DNA of 25,641 nt from an uncultured Collinsella sp. (GTDB lineage Bacteria; Actinomycetota; Coriobacteriia; Coriobacteriales; Coriobacteriaceae). The stretch covers positions 1 through 25,641 of the forward strand of contig UQVD01000018.1 of NCBI GenBank assembly GCA_900544385.1, read 5' to 3'. The notes under the pieces are model-generated. The model ran no database searches. It had not been told where the DNA came from and was given only the letters and a program-made list of their open reading frames with translations. Shown piece after piece: positions 20,672 to 25,641 of this stretch. Position 1 is the stretch's first letter. Each line of letters starts with the position of its first letter. The translations under genes were made by a program, and so were the position numbers.

Positions 20672-23572
20672 CTAGGTCAGTTTCACTATAGGCGCAAAGC
20701 CCTTCATAAGCTTTTTGGTCTGGCCGGTCTTTTCGAATTGAACCTCGATCATGTCTCCGACGACCGAGATCACGGTACCCGTGCCAAAGGTCTTGTGGCT
20801 CACGGTATCGCCTGCGGCAAAGTCCTGCGACGCGCTAGCGCGATCGACCTTGCGCTCCACCGTCGGGGACACCTTGGACGAGGGCTTTTTGGCCCGCGGC
20901 GCACCCGAGCCAAAGGTCGAGGCAACACGGCCGGCGTCAGGCGAGACCCCACGATGGCGCTCGGTCCCGTAACTGCTGCCGCCAAAGAAGTCGTCAAAGC
21001 TCGATCCACCGCGCGAAGCGGAACCGCCGGTCGAGCGCGTATGCGAACCGAATACCTTGCCGCCATACATATCCGAGCCCATGCCCGAGCCAAAGGTGCC
21101 GTGACGGTCGCCGCGCTTCTCCCAGCCCGTGCCTTCGAATCCGGCAGAACCGATGCCGCTAAATTCAATGTCCTCAAACGGAATCTCGTTGAGGAAGCGC
21201 GAGCGCGGGTTGGCAGAGGTCGAGCCGTAGGTGCGACGCGTTGCCGCATAGGTCAAGAACAGGCGCTTGCGAGCACGCGTGATGGCAACGTAGGCCAGGC
21301 GACGCTCCTCCTCGAGCTTGCCCGGATCATCGCTGCCGCCAAAATCGTGCACGTGCGGGAAGATGCCCTCCTCCATGCCGGCCACGAACACCGCCGGGAA
21401 CTCCAGGCCCTTGGCGGAGTGGATGGTCATCATGGTGATGGCATGCGTCTCGCCTGCCAAAGAATCCAAGTCGGAGCGCAGGGCAAGCCACTCCATGAGA
21501 GCGGGCAGCGCCTTACAGGTGATCGGACCGTAGGTTCGCTCGATCTCGTCGGCATGCACGGCGCCCGCCGGCATCTCCGTCGGCGCGGCATAGGCGTTAC
21601 CCGCGATGGCAGCAGCCAGGGCATCCTGCGGCGAGAGCGCCGGGGCGGCCAGGCTATCGAGCGGGTTGGAACCAGCGGCGTCGCGAGCGCCGACCAGCGC
21701 CTCAAACGAGGATGCCGGGGCGGACGGTCCCGGCTCAGGCGCAGGCGCGCTCACCACGACGGGCTCGGGCTCAGCGCCGGCCGGCACATCGGCAACGCCG
21801 GCCGCGCGCAGCTCTTCTAGGCTCTCGAGCGTACCCTCGATATCCTCGTGCGTCTCCTCAAATTCGGCAGCGACGCCCAGGAATTCCTGGATGTTCTCGG
21901 CACGGCTCTCAGACTCCATGGTGCCCTCGGCGCGGAAGGCCTGCAGAAGGCCCGTCTTATCGACAATCATCTCGACAACGTCCTTGAGCTCGCCGTCCAT
22001 GCGGCGACCCTCGCGCACCAGCGACACAAAGCTCGACAGGCCGTTGCGCACCTTGGCGCTAAACATGCCGGTTTCGGCGCACGCGATCTCACAAGCCTGG
22101 AAGAACGAACAACGGTTGTCGCGCGCCAGCTGCTCAATCTTTTGGATCGAGGTGGAGCCGATGCCGCGGCGCGGCGTGTTGATGACGCGCTTGACGCTCA
22201 TCTCGTCGGCCGGGTTCACGATCATCTTGAGGTAAGCCATGACGTCGCGGATCTCGGCGCGGTCGAAGAATCGCGTGCCGCCCACGATCTTGTAGGGCAC
22301 GCCCGCACGCAGGAACATATCTTCGAGAATACGCGACTGGGCGTTAGTGCGGTAGAACACGGCGATGTCGTCGTAACTCGTGCCCTTGGAGTGCAGCTTT
22401 TCGATCTCGCCGGCAATCCAGCGGCCCTCGTCGCGCTCATCGCTTGCTTGGAAGGCCTGGATCTTCTCGCCGTCGCCCTCGGCCGTAAACAGGCGCTTGT
22501 CCTTGCGCTGCGAGTTGTGACGCACCACGGCGTTGGCAGCGCTCAGGATATGACCCGTGGAGCGGTAGTTCTGCTCCAGCTTGACGGTCTTGCAGTTTTT
22601 AAAGTCCTTCTCAAAGTCCAGGATATTGGTGATGTCAGCACCACGCCAGCTATAAATGGACTGGTCGTCGTCGCCCACAACCATGAGGTTTTGGTACTTG
22701 GCGGCCAGCAGGTTGGCGATCTCGTACTGGACGTGGTTGGTGTCCTGGTACTCGTCGACGCTAATGTAGCGGAAGCGCTCCTGATACTTGTCGAGCACCT
22801 CGGGGCGGGTGCGCAGCAGCTCGAGCGTGCGCACGAGCAGGTCGTCGAAGTCCATCGCGTTGGCGGCGCGCAGGCGGCGCTCCAGCTCCAGGTAGACTTG
22901 CGCGGCCTTTTTGTCATTAGGGCTGTCGGCGGATTTGAGCATGTCCTCGGGCCCGATCATGGCGTTTTTAGCCGAGCTGATCTTGCTGCGGATCATGTTG
23001 ATGGGGAACTGCTTTTGCTCGATGCCGAGCGTCTGCATAATGTCGCGCACCATGCGCTTTGAGTCGTCATCGTCGTAGATGGTGAACTGCCCGGTGTAGC
23101 CCAGCAGGTCGGCGTCCTCGCGCAGCATGCGCACACACATAGCGTGGAAGGTGCACACCCACATGCCGCGGGTGCCGCTGGGGATGAGCGCTGCCAGACG
23201 CTCGCGCATCTCGGCCGCGGCCTTGTTGGTAAACGTGATGGCCAGGACCTGCCAGGGCTTAACGCCCAGGTCGCCAAGCATATGCGCGATGCGGAAGGTC
23301 AGGACGCGGGTCTTGCCCGAGCCGGCGCCGGCAAGGACCAGCAGCGGGCCCTCGGTGGTCAGGACCGCCTCGCGCTGGGCGGGGTTCAGACTATCGATAT
23401 CGACGAGCGGCTTGGCTGGTTTGGGCGCCGGAGCCGGGGCGTCGTAGATGTCGAGCGGAACGAGCTCGGGTTCCGGCGCGGCGGGGGCGGTGTACGCATC
23501 GAGCGGCACGGGTTCCGGCGCGGGCGGCACGGGTACCGCAGTGTTCTTTTCCCAGGGCAGGGGCTGGGTCAT
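20672..23572 (-). CDS. pcrA: UvrD/PcrA-family ATP-dependent DNA helicase
   Basis: 966 residues, well above the usual 720-750 of PcrA. It unwinds DNA 3'-to-5' in repair and removes RNA polymerase or RecA from DNA. Superfamily 1 motifs in order: Walker A AGAGSGKT (about residue 80), DEYQDT (about 272), GDDDQSIYSWRGAD, NYRSTGHI, MTIHSAKGLEFPAVF (about 712) and AYVAITRARKRLFL (about 759). The extra length comes from a Pro/Ala-rich N-terminal lead of about 65 residues, an Ala/Pro/Glu-rich insert at about 590-672, and a long C-terminal linker ending in a Tudor-like domain (GDTVSHKTFGTGTVISV, about 920-966) as in other PcrA proteins that bind RNA polymerase. I use ATG 23570-23572, with GAGGAG six bases upstream. 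Confidence 0.93.
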   Translation of the reverse strand: MTQPLPWEKNTAVPVPPAPEPVPLDAYTAPAAPEPELVPLDIYDAPAPAPKPAKPLVDIDSLNPAQREAVLTTEGPLLVLAGAGSGKTRVLTFRIAHMLGDLGVKPWQVLAITFTNKAAAEMRERLAALIPSGTRGMWVCTFHAMCVRMLREDADLLGYTGQFTIYDDDDSKRMVRDIMQTLGIEQKQFPINMIRSKISSAKNAMIGPEDMLKSADSPNDKKAAQVYLELERRLRAANAMDFDDLLVRTLELLRTRPEVLDKYQERFRYISVDEYQDTNHVQYEIANLLAAKYQNLMVVGDDDQSIYSWRGADITNILDFEKDFKNCKTVKLEQNYRSTGHILSAANAVVRHNSQRKDKRLFTAEGDGEKIQAFQASDERDEGRWIAGEIEKLHSKGTSYDDIAVFYRTNAQSRILEDMFLRAGVPYKIVGGTRFFDRAEIRDVMAYLKMIVNPADEMSVKRVINTPRRGIGSTSIQKIEQLARDNRCSFFQACEIACAETGMFSAKVRNGLSSFVSLVREGRRMDGELKDVVEMIVDKTGLLQAFRAEGTMESESRAENIQEFLGVAAEFEETHEDIEGTLESLEELRAAGVADVPAGAEPEPVVVSAPAPEPGPSAPASSFEALVGARDAAGSNPLDSLAAPALSPQDALAAAIAGNAYAAPTEMPAGAVHADEIERTYGPITCKALPALMEWLALRSDLDSLAGETHAITMMTIHSAKGLEFPAVFVAGMEEGIFPHVHDFGGSDDPGKLEEERRLAYVAITRARKRLFLTYAATRRTYGSTSANPRSRFLNEIPFEDIEFSGIGSAGFEGTGWEKRGDRHGTFGSGMGSDMYGGKVFGSHTRSTGGSASRGGSSFDDFFGGSSYGTERHRGVSPDAGRVASTFGSGAPRAKKPSSKVSPTVERKVDRASASQDFAAGDTVSHKTFGTGTVISVVGDMIEVQFEKTGQTKKLMKGFAPIVKLT

Positions 23573-23633
23573 GGGCGACTCCTCATCTGACGGACGGCGC
23601 GCCTGCGGGCAGCGCCATAGTTTGAGCCGTACC

Positions 23634-23664
23634 AGTATACCGAGCCGCGCGGACACCGACGCAA
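23634..23664 (-). promoter_or_regulatory. Possible pcrA promoter
   Basis: TATACT (23634-23639, minus strand) is preceded at 19 bases by TTGCGT (23659-23664). The -10 is good, the spacing is long. It lies about 60 bases before the pcrA start. Confidence 0.35.
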
Positions 23665-23719
23665 ATCACACCACGACTCCGTGCGCCACCGTCAGGCCCG
23701 CCCCAGCGGATTTGGCGCA

Positions 23720-23745
23720 ATGGGGTCAGGTTACTTTGCACCAAT
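23720..23745. repeat. REP-like fragment (GGTTACTTTGCACCAA family)
   Basis: The text GGGGTCAGGTTACTTTGCAC followed by CAA repeats, inverted, the sequence at 11265-11286. A paired arm is not obvious here, so it may be a half-element. Confidence 0.5.
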
Positions 23746-23819
23746 CTATTGACAATCACGAAACCACCGATGTCATGGCAGCAGCAGCGAGCGACGGTCA
23801 GGGCGAACAAATTGGCATG

Positions 23820-23862
23820 AAAAGGGGGCGGCATAGACCTTTTGGTCATGCCGCCCCCTTTG
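23820..23862 (-). terminator. Intrinsic terminator of uppP
   Basis: AAAGGGGGCGGCAT and ATGCCGCCCCCTTT pair, continuing into AGACC/GGTC with a T4 apex and one bulged base. On the minus strand the stem ends in TTTT. It is about 45 bases past the uppP stop. Confidence 0.85.
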
Positions 23863-23905
23863 AATGACAAGTTATCGCCCTGACCGCCGCGCAGCGTCGA
23901 CTAAG

Positions 23906-24886
23906 TTAGAGGCCGAGCATCGGCTCCAAGACGAAGAAGTACGCAAGCACCACGATGCCCAGAATGATGCGGTAAACACCGAAGCACTTAAAGTCGTGAC
24001 GGCGGACGAAGCCCATGAGCCACTTGATGGCGATGAGCGAAACCACAAAGGCCACAACGCAGCCCACGCCCAAGATAGCGACCTCGTTGGCACCGAACGT
24101 GCCGCCCTTGATGAAATACTTGACCAGCTTGAGCGCGCTCGCGCCAAACATGACAGGGATGGCCAGGAAGAACGTAAACTTGGACGCCACCGAACGCGTG
24201 CAGCCCAAAAGCAAGCCACCGATGATGGTGGAGCCGGAGCGCGACGTGCCCGGAATCAGCGAAAGCACCTGGAAGCAGCCGATACCCAGCGCAGTCTTCC
24301 AGCTTAGATCCTCGAGCGTGGTGATGGAACCAAAGTCCAGATCCTCGTCATCGTCCTCATCCTCAGCGGTAGCCGCGGCGGGCGCCGCAAAGTGCGCACC
24401 GGCAGGACGTCCACCCGACACCACAGCACGCGAACCAAACGAACCGGCAACGGCCATTTCCTCGCGCTTGCTCGCGCGCCAGTTCTCGATCACGATAAAC
24501 AGCACGCCGTACACAATGAGCGCCAGCGCCACGACGGGAGCATTGTAGAAATGCTCCTCCATCCAGTCGTTGAGCGGCAGGCCGATCGCCGCCGCAGGAA
24601 TGCAGCCGAGCACGATCTTGCCCCACAGCACCCACGTGTCGCGACGGCCCTCCTTGCCCTTGCTGGGCGAGAACGGGTTGAGCTCATGGAAGAACAGGAC
24701 GCAGACGGCCAAAATGGCGCCAAGCTGAATCACGACCAGGAACATGTTCCAGAACGTCTCGCTCACGTTCATCTTGACGAACTCGTCCACCAAGATCATG
24801 TGGCCGGTCGACGAGACGGGCAGCCATTCGGTGATGCCCTCGACCAGGCCCATGAAAGCAGATTTTAGAAGCTCGATGATATCCAA
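23906..24886 (-). CDS. uppP: Undecaprenyl-diphosphatase UppP (BacA)
   Basis: 326 residues; typical UppP has about 270. This membrane enzyme removes a phosphate from undecaprenyl diphosphate to recycle the lipid carrier of peptidoglycan synthesis, and extra copies give bacitracin resistance. Catalytic motifs are EGITEWLPVSSTGH near the N terminus and PGTSRSGSTI at about residue 212. Between them, at about 138-193, is a hydrophilic insert with Ala/Gly-rich text and an acidic run (EDEDDDEDLD), placed in a loop between membrane segments. I use TTG 24884-24886, giving the usual DIIELLKSAF opening with GAGGGGG five bases upstream; a GTG at 24905 has no ribosome site. Confidence 0.93.
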   Translation of the reverse strand: MDIIELLKSAFMGLVEGITEWLPVSSTGHMILVDEFVKMNVSETFWNMFLVVIQLGAILAVCVLFFHELNPFSPSKGKEGRRDTWVLWGKIVLGCIPAAAIGLPLNDWMEEHFYNAPVVALALIVYGVLFIVIENWRASKREEMAVAGSFGSRAVVSGGRPAGAHFAAPAAATAEDEDDDEDLDFGSITTLEDLSWKTALGIGCFQVLSLIPGTSRSGSTIIGGLLLGCTRSVASKFTFFLAIPVMFGASALKLVKYFIKGGTFGANEVAILGVGCVVAFVVSLIAIKWLMGFVRRHDFKCFGVYRIILGIVVLAYFFVLEPMLGL

Positions 24887-25133
24887 AGGGACCCCCTCGT
24901 TAGACACCCGCCGATATTGTTCTGCGGACGGTGCGGGCGATGTCCCATTATCAACCGTTCGGGCGCGTCTGCGCCTACCCTTACCAAAAAACTCGTCCGT
25001 TCACAGAATTGCGAGCGGTCAAACCGAAATCCTTGGGTATAACTGCAACAAGATAAAGTGTCCGGCGACCAACGCGCCCGCGCCCGCCCGACGCACGAGC
25101 CCCGCGCCCGTGCGATAGACCAAGGAGGAAACC

Positions 25134-25571
25134 ATGAACGAGGGCTACACCAAGGTATTTGTTTCACTCGACGGTACTGAGCAGCAGGATTTTGTGCTCG
25201 CACGCGCCATCAAGGTCGCCGCGAACAACGGCGCCAAGCTAATCATCGGCCACGTTATCGATTCCACGGCGCTCGAGAGCGCAGGTTCCTATCCGGTCGA
25301 CCTGGTCAACGGCCTAGAGGAGGCATTTAAGAACTCCATTGCCAAGCAGCTCGAGGAGGCCAAGGCCAATCCTGACATTCCCGAGGTCGAGGTCATGATT
25401 CGCGCCGGCCGCATTCGCGAGACGCTCAAGGACGAGATGCTCGACGTGGTTAAGCCCGACCTGGTGCTCTGCGGCGCCCGCGGCCTGTCCTCGATCAAGT
25501 ATGCGCTGCTGGGTTCGATTTCGACGTTCCTGCTGCGCAACACGGACTGCGACATCTTGGTCGTGAAGTAG
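25134..25571 (+). CDS. Universal stress protein (UspA family, ATP-binding type)
   Basis: 145 residues, one Usp domain. Such proteins help cells survive stress and growth arrest; their biochemical role is often unknown. The opening KVFVSLDGTEQQDFVLARAI and the ATP-loop GARGLSSIKYALLGSIS, which fits G-2x-G-9x-G-S, place it in the ATP-binding group. ATG 25134 is preceded by AAGGAGG five bases away. It is divergent from uppP across about 250 bases in which TATAAC near 25037 is the only promoter-like text I see. The final 70 bases of the window hold nothing I can identify. Confidence 0.93.
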   Translation: MNEGYTKVFVSLDGTEQQDFVLARAIKVAANNGAKLIIGHVIDSTALESAGSYPVDLVNGLEEAFKNSIAKQLEEAKANPDIPEVEVMIRAGRIRETLKDEMLDVVKPDLVLCGARGLSSIKYALLGSISTFLLRNTDCDILVVK

Positions 25572-25641
25572 CGTTGCTCCCACCGGCCGCGGGGCCTGCG
25601 GGGTTTCCACGGGCACGTCCTCGCCGCGTTGCGGCTGCGGG

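Larger units (their letters stand above)
23573..23905. other. Intergenic region between pcrA and uppP
   Basis: These 333 bases hold no gene. They contain the pcrA leader and possible promoter, one REP-like fragment at 23720-23745 and the uppP terminator. Confidence 0.6.

Overview
The window is about 25.6 kb of GC-rich chromosome from a Coriobacteriia-type actinobacterium, most likely Collinsella or a close relative. That assignment is an inference from GC-biased codon use, strong AAGGAGG ribosome sites, a family II pyrophosphatase, a cellobiose/lactose-type PTS, and Collinsella-style GGGGACGTTC palindromes between genes. No rRNA, tRNA or CRISPR array is visible. The first 49 bases are not genomic: they are an Illumina Nextera i5 adapter left on the contig end, so the first gene is cut.

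Layout. (1) 52-828 (+): 3' part of a membrane-anchored Asp-rich protein, facing a bidirectional terminator. (2) 970-6102 (-): tatA/B, tatC, hypA, hypB and a type IA topoisomerase in one tight run, pairing Tat export with nickel insertion. (3) 6256-7926 (-): a STAS anti-anti-sigma protein and a type If aspartate aminotransferase, divergent from a small conserved-looking ORF (8076-8330, +). (4) 8578-12247 (-): nhaA with an attenuator-like leader, a Mn-dependent inorganic pyrophosphatase and a ROK glucokinase-like sugar kinase. (5) 12487-16160 (-): a beta-glucoside/lactose-type PTS operon (GH1 phospho-glycosidase, IIC, IIB, IIA), divergent from a GntR/UTRA regulator that is followed by manA (16463-18188, +). 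(6) 18189-20671: an AT-richer island with an AbiEi/AbiEii-like gene pair under an operator-bearing consensus promoter. It is bracketed by near-identical terminator hairpins and by two inverted copies of a large palindromic element. (7) 20672-24886 (-): a PcrA/UvrD helicase and undecaprenyl-diphosphatase UppP. (8) 25134-25571 (+): a universal stress protein.

The genes are mostly housekeeping plus sugar uptake. The PTS operon imports and phosphorylates a beta-glycoside, GH1 splits it, the ROK kinase can phosphorylate released glucose, and ManA links mannose-6-P to glycolysis. The most unusual parts are the bracketed AbiE-like island, the large palindromes whose core is conserved but whose arms change together, the terminator hairpin in the nhaA leader, and the dispersed REP-like palindromes.
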